This document shows, one piece after another, positions 23,729 through 31,511 of a stretch of DNA of 64,000 bases; position 1 is the first letter of the stretch, and every line of letters begins with the position of its first letter. Where the stretch lies: assembly GCF_001905005.1 (NCBI RefSeq), contig NZ_LWKZ01000023.1, positions 1,054,001-1,118,000 on the forward strand, given 5' to 3'. Below the pieces are notes generated by a model, which had not been told where the DNA came from, made no database searches, and worked only from the letters and a program-made list of their open reading frames with translations. This stretch comes from Streptomyces sp. CB02923. GTDB lineage: Bacteria; Actinomycetota; Actinomycetes; Streptomycetales; Streptomycetaceae. The translations under genes were made by a program, and so were the position numbers.

Positions 23729-24913
23729 CTATGCGAAGGCGCTGTGGCCGGTGATGGACTTGCCGACGATGAGAGTGTTCATCTCGCGGGAGCCCTCGAA
23801 GGAGTAGACCGCCTCCGCGTCGGCGAAGAACCTCGCGATCTCGTAGTCGAGGACGATGCCGTTGCCGCCGAAGAGTTCACGCGCCCAGGCGACGCACTCG
23901 CGCATCCGGGTCGTGGTGAATGCCTTGGCCAGCGCGGCCTGTTCCGCGCCGGCCCGGCCCGCGGCGGTGAGCTGGTTGAGGCGTACGACCATGCCGAACA
24001 TGGCGGTGACGTTGCCGAGTATCTTGACCAGCAGGTCCTGGATCATCTGGAAGGCGCCGATGGGCTTTCCGAACTGCACGCGCCCGACGGCGTACTCGCG
24101 GGCGAGTTCGTAGGCGCGTACGGCCACGCCCAGCGCCTGCCAGGCCACTCCGCCACGGGTACGCGCCAGGACGGCGGCGGTGTCGCGGAAGCTGTTGATC
24201 CGCTGGAGGCGGTCGGCCTCGGGCACCCGGACCTGGTCGAGCGTGATGTCGGCGTTCTGCACGGTCCGCAGTGCGATCTTGCCCTCGATCTTGGTGGCGG
24301 TGAAGCCGGGGGTGCCCTTCCCGACCACGAATCCCTTGACGTTGCCGTCGGCGGTGTCGCGGGCCCAGACCACGACCACGTCGGCGAAGGTGCCGTTGCC
24401 GATCCACCGCTTGGCGCCGTTGAGGACCCAGGTGTCGCCGTCGCGCCGGGCCGTGGTGCGCATCCCGCCGGCGACGTCCGAGCCGCCTTCCGGCTCGGTC
24501 AGGGCGAAGGCGCCGATGGTCCGCATCGCGGCCATGTCCGGCAGCCAGCGGTCACGCTGCTCCTGGTCACCGCCGCCGTGGATGCTGCCCATCGCCAGGC
24601 CGTTGTGTACGCCGGCGAATACCGCCAGGGACGGGTCGACACGGTTGAGTTCCAGGTTGAGGAAGCCGGAGAACAGCTCACTGCGCGGGCGGCCGTCACC
24701 GTACTCGGGATAGTGGTAGCCGGCCAGGCCCAGCTTGGCGATCTTGCCGACCGCCTCGAAGGGGAACTCCGCCCGGTCCCAGGCGTCGTTGGCCAGCGGC
24801 TTGATCTCCGCCTCCAGGTAGTCGCGTATGGCGGCGAGTTCGGCGCGCTCGCCGTCGTCGAGGAGGTCGGCGAAACCGAAGAAGTCGGGGGTGGGGTTGG
24901 CGGGCTTGGGCAT
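23729..24913 (-). CDS. Acyl-CoA dehydrogenase, glutaryl-CoA dehydrogenase-like
   Basis: 394 aa. FAD-binding and fold motifs of the family are present (GAFALTEPEGGSDVAGGMRTTA, NGAKRWIGNGTFAD, VGRVQFGKPIGAFQMIQDLLVKI, ELFGGNGIVLDYEIARFF). The likely catalytic base is the Glu of YSFEGSREMN, in the place of the YEG Glu of glutaryl- and short-chain enzymes, and the C-terminus ITGHSAF resembles glutaryl-CoA dehydrogenases. It should introduce an alpha,beta double bond, perhaps with decarboxylation. It is the last gene of the leftward catabolic unit, 182 bp from the preceding gene, the gap being filled with repeats. Confidence 0.9.
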   Translation of the reverse strand: MPKPANPTPDFFGFADLLDDGERAELAAIRDYLEAEIKPLANDAWDRAEFPFEAVGKIAKLGLAGYHYPEYGDGRPRSELFSGFLNLELNRVDPSLAVFAGVHNGLAMGSIHGGGDQEQRDRWLPDMAAMRTIGAFALTEPEGGSDVAGGMRTTARRDGDTWVLNGAKRWIGNGTFADVVVVWARDTADGNVKGFVVGKGTPGFTATKIEGKIALRTVQNADITLDQVRVPEADRLQRINSFRDTAAVLARTRGGVAWQALGVAVRAYELAREYAVGRVQFGKPIGAFQMIQDLLVKILGNVTAMFGMVVRLNQLTAAGRAGAEQAALAKAFTTTRMRECVAWARELFGGNGIVLDYEIARFFADAEAVYSFEGSREMNTLIVGKSITGHSAFA

Positions 24914-24961
24914 GGGGTGCTCCTGGTGGTGCGGGTTGTCGCTGTGGTGCGTGAGGACGGT

Positions 24962-25088
24962 TCCGGGGCGCGCGGTCCCTTGAGGGCTTCAGGGGGGCAC
25001 GGCTCCAGGCGCGCGGCCCTTTGGGGGAGGCTTCAGGGGCACGGCTCCGGGGCGCACGGTCCTTTGGGGAGGCGGCAGGGGCAGTGGC
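24962..25088. repeat. Three 42/43-nt direct repeats between operon genes
   Basis: Units start at 24962, 25004 and 25046, each opening TCCggGGCGCgCGGtCC and ending CAGGGGcaCGGC. They separate the hydroxyacyl-CoA dehydrogenase from the acyl-CoA dehydrogenase and could reduce coupling between the two. Confidence 0.8.
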
Positions 25089-25095
25089 TCCGGGG

Positions 25096-26103
25096 TCAGT
25101 TCCGGTCGGTCCGGCGCAGTACGTCGTTGAGGGCGAGCTGCTTGCGGTCGCGCAGCGCGGCACGCTCGCGGTAGGCGCCGGGGCCGTACCCGTACGCGGC
25201 TTCGGTCTGGGAGACGACCGTGGCGGTGGCGGCGTCGTCCAGCTCCGGGTGGCCGAGGCGCTGCCAGCTCTCGACGAGGCCCGGCCCGAGGTGTTCCATC
25301 ATGTGCCGGATGCCGCCGGGGCCGCCGCCGAGGTGGAAACTCTCGAACGGGCCGACGGCGGCGTACCGGCCGCCGAGTGACGCCTTCATCACGGTGTCCA
25401 CCTCGCCGGCGTCGAGTACGCCGCTGAGTACGAGGTGCATCGCCTCCTGGAGGACGGCGCTCTGCAGCCGGTTGGCCGCGAATCCGGGCAGCTCCTTGTG
25501 CAGCCGTACCGGAGTCTTGCCCAGCGCTTGGTAGAAGGCGGTGACGGCCTCGACAGTCTCTTCGGAGGTGCGTTCGCCGGGCACGATCTCCACCAGCGGG
25601 ACGAGGTGCGGCGGATTGAAGGGATGCGCGACCAGCAGCCGTGCGGCGCTGTCGGCTGGCAGCTGCGCGGCGATGGCGGTGGCCACGATGCCGGAGCTGG
25701 ACGTGGCCAGCACGGCCCCGGCGGGGGCGTACCGCGCGATGTCGGCGAATAGCCGCTGCTTGAACTCCAGGTTCTCCGGGCCGTTCTCCTGTACGAGGTC
25801 CGCGTCCGCGACGGCCCCGGCCAGGTCGTGCGTCGTACGGATACGGCCGCGCAGCTCCCCGGTATCGCTGCCGGGCAGCCCGTCGGCGAGCATCGGCAGT
25901 GCCTCGGTGACGGTCGTGTCCAGGTCCTCGCGCGGATCGGTGACGGTCACGCGCAGGCCGCGAGCGGCGAACAGGGCGGCCCAGGACAGACCGATGGTGC
26001 CCGCTCCGACGACGGCCACGGTGGTGAAGGGAACAGCGGGGCTGTGGTGGTGCTTGGTGAGATTCGTGGAGGGGTGCGTGGGGGGATTCGTGGTGGGTGA
26101 CAT
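25096..26103 (-). CDS. 3-hydroxyacyl-CoA dehydrogenase, lambda-crystallin-like
   Basis: 335 aa, the single-domain short form. The N-terminal NAD site is VAVVGAGTIGLSWAALFAARG; QENGPENLEFKQRLFADI, SSSGIVATAIA and the catalytic His in VAHPFNPPHLVPLVEIVPG are present, as are the KELPGFAANRLQ segment and a C-terminal helical domain. It oxidises a 3-hydroxyacyl-CoA (or a related hydroxy acid, as in L-gulonate dehydrogenases) with NAD. A His/Thr-rich N-terminal stretch of ~25 residues precedes the fold, so a later start cannot be excluded. It follows the decarboxylase homologue by 11 bp. Confidence 0.88.
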   Translation of the reverse strand: MSPTTNPPTHPSTNLTKHHHSPAVPFTTVAVVGAGTIGLSWAALFAARGLRVTVTDPREDLDTTVTEALPMLADGLPGSDTGELRGRIRTTHDLAGAVADADLVQENGPENLEFKQRLFADIARYAPAGAVLATSSSGIVATAIAAQLPADSAARLLVAHPFNPPHLVPLVEIVPGERTSEETVEAVTAFYQALGKTPVRLHKELPGFAANRLQSAVLQEAMHLVLSGVLDAGEVDTVMKASLGGRYAAVGPFESFHLGGGPGGIRHMMEHLGPGLVESWQRLGHPELDDAATATVVSQTEAAYGYGPGAYRERAALRDRKQLALNDVLRRTDRN

Positions 26104-26114
26104 GCCGGTCCTCC

Positions 26115-26855
26115 TCAGATCCGGTCCAGGTAGTCGTGGACGGGTACGGCCACGGCAAGCGTGAGGTCGGTGACGATGTGGCAGGCCGAGACGATCTCCC
26201 GTACCGGCAGGTCGGCGAGCGGTGCCAGGACGTGCTCGAACAGCTGGAGCCGGGCGGGCCCGGTGTACGCCTCCTTGACCACCAGGTCGGTGACCTCCGT
26301 CCGGACCAGTTCGCAGACGCGCGGCGCGCCGTCGTAGCCCGGCACGATCTTGAGCATGTACGTGGGGACGGCGATCCGCTCGCGGGCCGCAGCGAGGTCC
26401 AGCGGGTGGTGCTTGTAGCCCATCGTCGCGGTGGCCACCCGCACGCTCCCGTAGTCCAGCGTCCCCACCAGCGCCGCGTGATCGGCGTAGAGCGCGGGTG
26501 AGCCCATCACCTTCGGATAGGCGCTCACTTCGCGGCCCGCCGCGGTGGCGGGGAAACTGTCGAGGTACATCGCGTGGAGATATGCGCCGCGCTCGTCGCC
26601 GAGGCGGACCGGTATGGCCTGGCCGGCCTCGACGTACGGGCCGTAGGCGGTCACGTCGCCCATCTTCATGACCTCGAACCGCACCAGCGGCTCGTCGATG
26701 CGCAGGGGCTCCGGCACCATTGCGCGCAGCGCCTCGGCGTCGGTGCGGTAGACGATGCTCAGGTACTCGCGGTCGGTGAACCGGGCCGCGGTGGGCGCGT
26801 AGGCCGGGGCGGTGAGCGGCGTGTTCAGGCTGCCGAGGATCTGTTCGCGGTTCAT
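26115..26855 (-). CDS. Acetoacetate decarboxylase homologue with Lys116 replaced by Val
   Basis: 246 aa and colinear with Clostridium acetobutylicum Adc from the first residues. Arg29, Glu61, Glu76 and the Schiff-base Lys115 fall at identical numbers (TDREY, RFEVM, YVEAGQ, SAYPKV). The residue after Lys115, Lys116 in the clostridial enzyme, where it is thought to influence the acidity of Lys115, is Val here. VGTLDYGSVRVATATMGYKHHPLD and YMLKIVPGYDG are strongly conserved. It should bind a beta-keto acid through an imine; whether it decarboxylates acetoacetate efficiently is open. The start overlaps the crotonase stop by 4 bp. Confidence 0.9.
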   Translation of the reverse strand: MNREQILGSLNTPLTAPAYAPTAARFTDREYLSIVYRTDAEALRAMVPEPLRIDEPLVRFEVMKMGDVTAYGPYVEAGQAIPVRLGDERGAYLHAMYLDSFPATAAGREVSAYPKVMGSPALYADHAALVGTLDYGSVRVATATMGYKHHPLDLAAARERIAVPTYMLKIVPGYDGAPRVCELVRTEVTDLVVKEAYTGPARLQLFEHVLAPLADLPVREIVSACHIVTDLTLAVAVPVHDYLDRI

Positions 26856-27736
26856 CGTGCGCTCCAGCGGGGTGCCCGCTTCTCGCCGAAGGCGCGTACC
26901 CCTTCGGCGAAGTCCTCCGAACGGACCAGCCTGCCGATCGCGTCGGCCTGCGCGGCGAAGGCGTCCGGCTCCGGTACGCCGTCCGCCTGCCGGACGACCT
27001 CCTTCACGGCGGCCAGCGCCAGCGGAGCGTTCCGCGCGACGTCCGTGGCGAGTTCCAGAGCGGTGGCCAGCGCCTGCCCGTCGCCGGTGACCTGGTTGAC
27101 GACGCCGAGCGCGTGGGCGCGTTCGGCGGTGACGGTCCGGCCGGTCAGCAGCAGCTCCATCGCCAGGTGGTACGGGACGCGCCGCGGCAGCCGCAGTACG
27201 CCGCCGCCTCCGGCGATCAGGCCGCGCTTGACCTCGGGGAGCGCGAAACGCGCGCCGTCCGCCGCGACCACCAGGTCACAGGCGAGGGCCAGTTCGAAAC
27301 CGCCGCCCATGGCGAAGCCTTCGACCGCCGCGATCAGCGGCTTGGTGGTACGGGCCTCGGCGAGTCCGGCGAACCCCTTGCCCGGGATGTTCATGCGTTC
27401 GCCACGGGCCGCCGCCTTGAGGTCCATACCGGCGCTGAAGCTGCCGCCCGCGCCGGTGAGCACGCCCACCCGCAGGGCGGGATCGGACTCCAGCGTGTCC
27501 ACGGCGGCGGCGATGCCCTCGGCGACCGCCGCGTCCACGGCGTTGCGCGCCCGGGGCCGGTCGATGGTGATCACGAGAGCGCTGCCCGCGTCCTCCTCGC
27601 TCGCGCCCAGCGGCTCGTACCGGATCTGGACCGATCCGTCGCCCGCCGAGAGGCCCTGGGAACCCTGGACGAGGTCCTGGGAGCCCTGGACCGGCCCGTC
27701 GCCCGCTGCGGGGTCTTGGGAAGCGGGGGTGCTCAT
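26852..27736 (-). CDS. Enoyl-CoA hydratase/isomerase (crotonase family)
   Basis: 294 aa. The CoA-binding and oxyanion motif SFSAGMDLKAAA and GFAMGGGFELALACDLV, and both acidic catalytic residues of true hydratases (Glu of GGGFEL and Glu of ALPEVKRGLI), are present. It should hydrate a 2-enoyl-CoA. The first ~38 residues (VQGSQDLVQGSQGLSAGDG) are a repeat-coded leader outside the fold. The start at 27736 overlaps the CoA-transferase stop (ATGA), and its stop overlaps the decarboxylase start, so three genes are coupled. Confidence 0.9.
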   Translation of the reverse strand: MSTPASQDPAAGDGPVQGSQDLVQGSQGLSAGDGSVQIRYEPLGASEEDAGSALVITIDRPRARNAVDAAVAEGIAAAVDTLESDPALRVGVLTGAGGSFSAGMDLKAAARGERMNIPGKGFAGLAEARTTKPLIAAVEGFAMGGGFELALACDLVVAADGARFALPEVKRGLIAGGGGVLRLPRRVPYHLAMELLLTGRTVTAERAHALGVVNQVTGDGQALATALELATDVARNAPLALAAVKEVVRQADGVPEPDAFAAQADAIGRLVRSEDFAEGVRAFGEKRAPRWSAR

Positions 27737-29025
27737 CGCTGCTCCTCCTTCACTGCGTCGTCGGACCGCGCGGCCAGGGGCGCCGTCGCCGCCGTGGTGT
27801 CCGCGGCGCCGGCCAGTTCGCCGAGGACCTCCTCCGTGTGCTGGCCGGGCAGCGGCGCGTGCCGCCGCACCGAGGCGGGCGTGGCGGAGAAGGCCAGGGG
27901 CACGCCGACCACGCGGTAGGCGCCCTCGCTGGGGTGCTCGGCCACATCCATCAGGTGGCCCTCGCGGACGTACGGATCGTCGGGCGCCTCGTCGAGCCGC
28001 AGCACCGGCCCGACCGGGATGCTGTGCTTGGTGCACACCTCCATCCACTCGGCCGTGGTCAGCTGCGGCGTCACCGTCTCCAGCAGTTCGGCCAGCGCCT
28101 CCCCGTCGCGTACGGCATCGATGAACTCGCCGTTGACGCGCGGGTCCTCGGCCAGGTCGGCCCGGCCGGCGGCCGCGAACAGGTCGCGGAAGTTCTGCGG
28201 GCCGTACGGAATGATCATCGCCAGGCCGTCCTTGGTGGGCCGTGCCCGGTGCCCCTTGTTCATGGACAGCGGGAACCCGGTCGGCCCCATCGGCGGTTCG
28301 TAGATACGCCCCTGGAGGTGCTCGACCAGGTTGAACGCCAGCAGCGTGTCGACCATCGGCACCTCGACGTGCTGCCCCTGGCCGGTCGCCCGCTGGTGGA
28401 CGAGGGCCGCCAGCGTCGCGTAGACGATCGACAGCGCGGCGACCTTGTCGGCGAAGATGCTCGGCAGCACCACCGGCGCGCCCACGTCACCCGCGCGCTG
28501 CGCCAGGTCCAGCAGCCCCGAGGCCGCCTGGACCGTCTCGTCGTACGCGGCCAGCTGCGCCCGGTCGGAGTCCGGCCGGAAGCCCTGGGCGTGGGCGTAG
28601 ACCAGGTGGGGGTGGGTGGTGGCGAGACTGTCGTAGTCCATGCCCAGGCGGCGGAGCGCGCCGATGCGCATGTTGGTGATGAGGATGTCGGCCGTACCGA
28701 TCAGCTCCAGGGCGCGGTCCCGGTCGGCTTCGTCCTTGAGGTTGAGGGTGACGCTGCGCTTGTTGCGGTTGACGTTGAGGTTCAGCGGCGTCATACCGGG
28801 CGTACGGTGCAGGGCGCCGACGCGCACGGTGTCGTTCGGGGACTCGATCTTGATGACGTCGGCGCCGAGGTCGCCGAGGATCTGGGCGGCGTACGGGCCC
28901 ATCACGACCGTGGCCATGTCGATGACGCGGACCCCCGCGAGCGGGCCGGCGGACCGGCCGCCGCTGCCGCCTTCGCCGGGTGCGGGTCGCGCCGTGGTTT
29001 CTTCCGTGGACGTTACGGGTGCCAT
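27733..29025 (-). CDS. CaiB/BaiF family CoA transferase (family III)
   Basis: 430 aa. LAGVRVIDMATVVMGPYAAQILGDLGADVIKIESP is the family signature; the next segment holds NVNRNKRSVTLNL. The usual catalytic Asp near residue 170 lies in the AYDETVQAASGLLDLA region, but the alignment there is by eye. It should activate a carboxylic acid by transferring CoA, making it the entry step of the operon. The start at 29025 has GGAG 5 nt upstream; two GTG codons just before it are alternatives. It is the first gene of the leftward unit. Confidence 0.9.
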   Translation of the reverse strand: MAPVTSTEETTARPAPGEGGSGGRSAGPLAGVRVIDMATVVMGPYAAQILGDLGADVIKIESPNDTVRVGALHRTPGMTPLNLNVNRNKRSVTLNLKDEADRDRALELIGTADILITNMRIGALRRLGMDYDSLATTHPHLVYAHAQGFRPDSDRAQLAAYDETVQAASGLLDLAQRAGDVGAPVVLPSIFADKVAALSIVYATLAALVHQRATGQGQHVEVPMVDTLLAFNLVEHLQGRIYEPPMGPTGFPLSMNKGHRARPTKDGLAMIIPYGPQNFRDLFAAAGRADLAEDPRVNGEFIDAVRDGEALAELLETVTPQLTTAEWMEVCTKHSIPVGPVLRLDEAPDDPYVREGHLMDVAEHPSEGAYRVVGVPLAFSATPASVRRHAPLPGQHTEEVLGELAGAADTTAATAPLAARSDDAVKEEQR

Positions 29026-29100
29026 CACCACTCCAGGTCGAAAAAGCTCCGGGACGGAAAAGAGAATGCGGTTCGTGCCGCGTTCCTTCGTCTACTGGAG

Positions 29101-29130
29101 ACGCTAGACCTGTGCGGAGGGAACACTCAA
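29101..29130 (-). promoter_or_regulatory. Predicted promoter of the CoA-catabolic operon
   Basis: Read leftward, TTGAGT (29130-29125) and TAGCGT (29106-29101) are separated by 18 bp, 76 bp before the CoA-transferase start. TGTGCGG and CCGCAGG flank the -35 (29111-29137) and could take part in LysR binding, as the LysR gene lies directly upstream. Confidence 0.5.
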
Positions 29131-29150
29131 TCCGCAGGTGACACCAATAC

Positions 29151-29191
29151 GCGAAGAACGGCGTGACCGCAGTGGTCACGCCGTTCTTCGC
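29151..29191 (-). terminator. 18-bp stem hairpin after the LysR gene
   Basis: GCGAAGAACGGCGTGACC (29151-29168) and its exact inverse (29174-29191) enclose a 5-nt loop. It lies 72 bp beyond the LysR stop and just ahead of the operon promoter, so it would insulate the two leftward units. Confidence 0.8.
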
Positions 29192-29262
29192 GCATTCTCC
29201 CGGCGATTGTGACGCCGATACCCACGATGGATTCCCGCTCGGCTGCCCGGTCAGTCGCCCGG

Positions 29263-30177
29263 TCAGTCACTGCCGGATTCGTCCGGCAGCGTGCACTGCG
29301 CTTCCCGCACCAGAACATGCAGGTCGCCGTCCGGCTCGCCCCGGTCGCGCCGCCAGATCAGCCCGGTCGCCAGTGACGGTGAGAAATCCTTGAACGGCAG
29401 TACCGCATTCGCGTCGTTGCCGTAAGTATTCGCGTTGTTCTCCCGCTCCAGCAAGGTGATGCCGAAAGTCGAACCGTTCGCCATCATTTCCGCCACGCTG
29501 GCATAGTCGCCGATATTCAAGGTGATTTCCTTGTTGATTCCGGCGGCTTTCAGACGCACCTTGATCTGTTCGAAATAAGTCGGCAGGGTGCCGGGCGCGG
29601 AACACACATAGGTGTAATCGGTGAGTTCGCTCAGGGACACCGAGGTACGCCCGGGGAAGTCGGCGGCCGGCAGCACCGCGCCCAGCGGCTCGTGCAGCAG
29701 CTCCACCACCTCGATGCCCTCGGCGTGCACGGGCAGGTGCACCAGAGCCATGGCCAGGTCGCCGCGTTGCACCGCGTTCAGCAGATTGCCGCTCTTGCCG
29801 GGCCAGCGTTTGACGTCGAACTCCCCGGCGCAGCGCTCCTCCAGCCGCGTCAGGCGCTCCCGCATCCGCGGATGCAGGGCGGGCGGCACGCCCACGTAGA
29901 CGGCGCGCCGCTGCGGCCCGGTCTCCCGGCGCAACCGCCAGGGAATGTCGTCGAACCGGCCCAGTACGTCCTTCGCGACCGGCAGCAGCGCCCGGCCGGC
30001 GGGGGAGAGGGCCACATGATGGGAGTCCCGGTCGAAGAGCTTCTGGCCGAGTTCGCGTTCGAGATCGCGCACCCGCTGGCTCAGGGGTGAGGTCGCCATG
30101 TGCAGATCGCGGGCGGCCCGGGAAAAACTCAGGTGCTCGGCGACCGCCACGAAGTAGCGCAGGTGGAAGATCTCCAT
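29263..30177 (-). CDS. LysR-family transcriptional regulator
   Basis: 304 aa. The N-terminal winged helix is typical (FHLRYFVAVAEHLSFSRAARDLHMATSPLSQRVRDLERELGQKLFDRD), followed by the periplasmic-binding-like effector domain. It lies upstream of, and in the same direction as, the CoA-catabolic operon, separated by a hairpin; control of that operon is inferred. The 3' third (about 29390-29620) uses clearly more AT-ending codons (AAT, AAA, ATT, GAA) than any neighbour. The start at 30177 overlaps the frame of the upstream membrane protein by 49 bp. Confidence 0.88.
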   Translation of the reverse strand: MEIFHLRYFVAVAEHLSFSRAARDLHMATSPLSQRVRDLERELGQKLFDRDSHHVALSPAGRALLPVAKDVLGRFDDIPWRLRRETGPQRRAVYVGVPPALHPRMRERLTRLEERCAGEFDVKRWPGKSGNLLNAVQRGDLAMALVHLPVHAEGIEVVELLHEPLGAVLPAADFPGRTSVSLSELTDYTYVCSAPGTLPTYFEQIKVRLKAAGINKEITLNIGDYASVAEMMANGSTFGITLLERENNANTYGNDANAVLPFKDFSPSLATGLIWRRDRGEPDGDLHVLVREAQCTLPDESGSD

Positions 30178-31259
30178 CGCACGGAGCCTACTCGCCGGGG
30201 CACGGCCGTTCCGGCACCCGGGCGTGCCTCGGCACCTGGACCCGCCTCGGCACCCGGGCTCGCCTCGGCACCTGGGCTCGCCCCGGCACCCGAGTCCTCG
30301 GCACCCGGGTCCGCCCCGCTCCCCGGGCCTGCCCCGCTCCCCGGGTATCCGGTGGTGCCCCGGTCGTACGTGGACGGCCGGAGTCGCCCGGTCAGCGCGA
30401 GGAAGGCGACGAACGCGGCCGTGACGATCCAGCCGGGCCAGCCGGTCAGCCCCATGTGCAGGGGGTCCAGGGGAGCGTCCGGCGCGGCGAACGCCTTGAC
30501 CATGCCGACGCCCGCCGTACTGACGAAGGCGTGACCGAGGACCGCGGGCACCACCGACCCGGAGCGCAGCCGCAGCCAGGTGAAGACCGGCAGGATGAGC
30601 GTGCAGCTGATCACCATGGCGGGTACGGACAGGTACCAGGGCCGGCCGGGATACTGCCCGCCCATCAGGAGCGTGGGCAGGTGCCACAGCGCGAAGGCGG
30701 CACCGGTGCCCACGTACGCCCACACCAGGCGCGCGCCTCCGCCGTCCCGCGCCAGGCGGGGGAAGAGGTAGCCCTGCCAGCCCAGTTCCTCGCCGAAGAA
30801 CAGCGGCAGGGAGACCAGCATCTGGAGCAGCACGGCGGTCGCCCAGGCGCCGAGCCCGTCCCACCGCACATCGAGGGGGTAGTGGCCCGTCACCGCGCCG
30901 AGGCCGAGCGCGACGGCGGTCAGCGCCGCCGGGACCGCGAGGGCCGACAGGCAGGAGCGCGCGGTACGGCTCGGGGGCCGCGGCCACCGCAGGGCGAGGA
31001 CGTCCCGTATCCGGTCGGTACGTTCCACGTAACGGACGACGAGGAGCGCGGCGACTGCCGGGGCGAACATCGCGGCCGAAATGCACACCTCCTCCAGCGC
31101 ACCGGTCCCCGACCGGGCGTCCTCCCGCTGGAAGCCCGTGACCAGAAGGGGCGTCATGGCCGCCCACATACCCAGGTAGGCCACGGTGAGGAAGAGCAGC
31201 GGCCCGCGGCGGCGCGTTCCCGAGGACGCCGGCGGAAGCGTCCGTATTGAGTTGGTCAT
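30129..31259 (-). CDS. CPBP family intramembrane metalloprotease (Abi-like)
   Basis: 376 aa. About eight hydrophobic segments. The family motifs are visible: EELGWQGYLFPRL (EExxxR-type with Gln in place of Arg), the His of FALWHLPTLLMGG and GHAFVSTAGV. The domain should end near residue 295 (FLALTGRLRP). The rest is a Gly/Ala/Pro/Glu repeat tail (SGAGPGSGADPGAEDSGAG) coded by about 18-nt repeats, and the final ~16 residues run into the LysR gene in another frame. The tail is likely a non-functional read-through of a repeat expansion. No close ribosome site was found for the start. Confidence 0.8.
   Translation of the reverse strand: MTNSIRTLPPASSGTRRRGPLLFLTVAYLGMWAAMTPLLVTGFQREDARSGTGALEEVCISAAMFAPAVAALLVVRYVERTDRIRDVLALRWPRPPSRTARSCLSALAVPAALTAVALGLGAVTGHYPLDVRWDGLGAWATAVLLQMLVSLPLFFGEELGWQGYLFPRLARDGGGARLVWAYVGTGAAFALWHLPTLLMGGQYPGRPWYLSVPAMVISCTLILPVFTWLRLRSGSVVPAVLGHAFVSTAGVGMVKAFAAPDAPLDPLHMGLTGWPGWIVTAAFVAFLALTGRLRPSTYDRGTTGYPGSGAGPGSGADPGAEDSGAGASPGAEASPGAEAGPGAEARPGAGTAVPRRVGSVRWRSSTCATSWRSPST
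30195..30355. repeat. Imperfect ~18-nt repeats at the CPBP/LysR junction
   Basis: Units such as CTCGGCACCCGGGCTCGC recur about eight times with substitutions and small length changes. They code the tail of the CPBP protein and lie just upstream of the LysR start, in the place where its promoter would be expected. Confidence 0.85.
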
Positions 31260-31363
31260 GGCAAGGACGTTAGAAGTGGGCCGCGGCGCGGAGAATGCGG
31301 CCGTCCCCCGAGTGCACCCTGGGGACACCCCCACCAGGAAGCGGCGCCGGGCTCGTACCGTGC

Positions 31364-31475
31364 GGCGGACGGCAAGAGGAAGGGCCACCCGCGGACGGCA
31401 AGGGGGAGGGCCGCCTGTCCGTGGACGGCAACGGGGAAGCGCCTGCCCGCGGACGGCAAGGGAAAGGGCCTGCCC
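31364..31475. repeat. Four ~27-nt repeats around GCGGACGGCAAGGG in the gap after the carboxypeptidase
   Basis: Copies of CGGACGGCAAgGG followed by a GGGCC or GCGCC block recur about every 27-30 nt (near 31366, 31392, 31422 and 31450). The last copy runs into the terminator hairpin. The gap 31260-31511 holds no supported gene. Confidence 0.7.
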
Positions 31476-31502
31476 CCGGCCGGAATGCCGCGGGCAGGCC
31501 CT
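31465..31502 (-). terminator. Hairpin after the D,D-carboxypeptidase gene
   Basis: AGGGCCTGCCC (31465-31475) and GGGCAGGCCCT (31492-31502) pair over 11 bp with a GC-rich loop, 9 bp beyond the stop of the leftward carboxypeptidase gene. Confidence 0.75.
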
Positions 31503-31511
31503 CTCCGTCCG

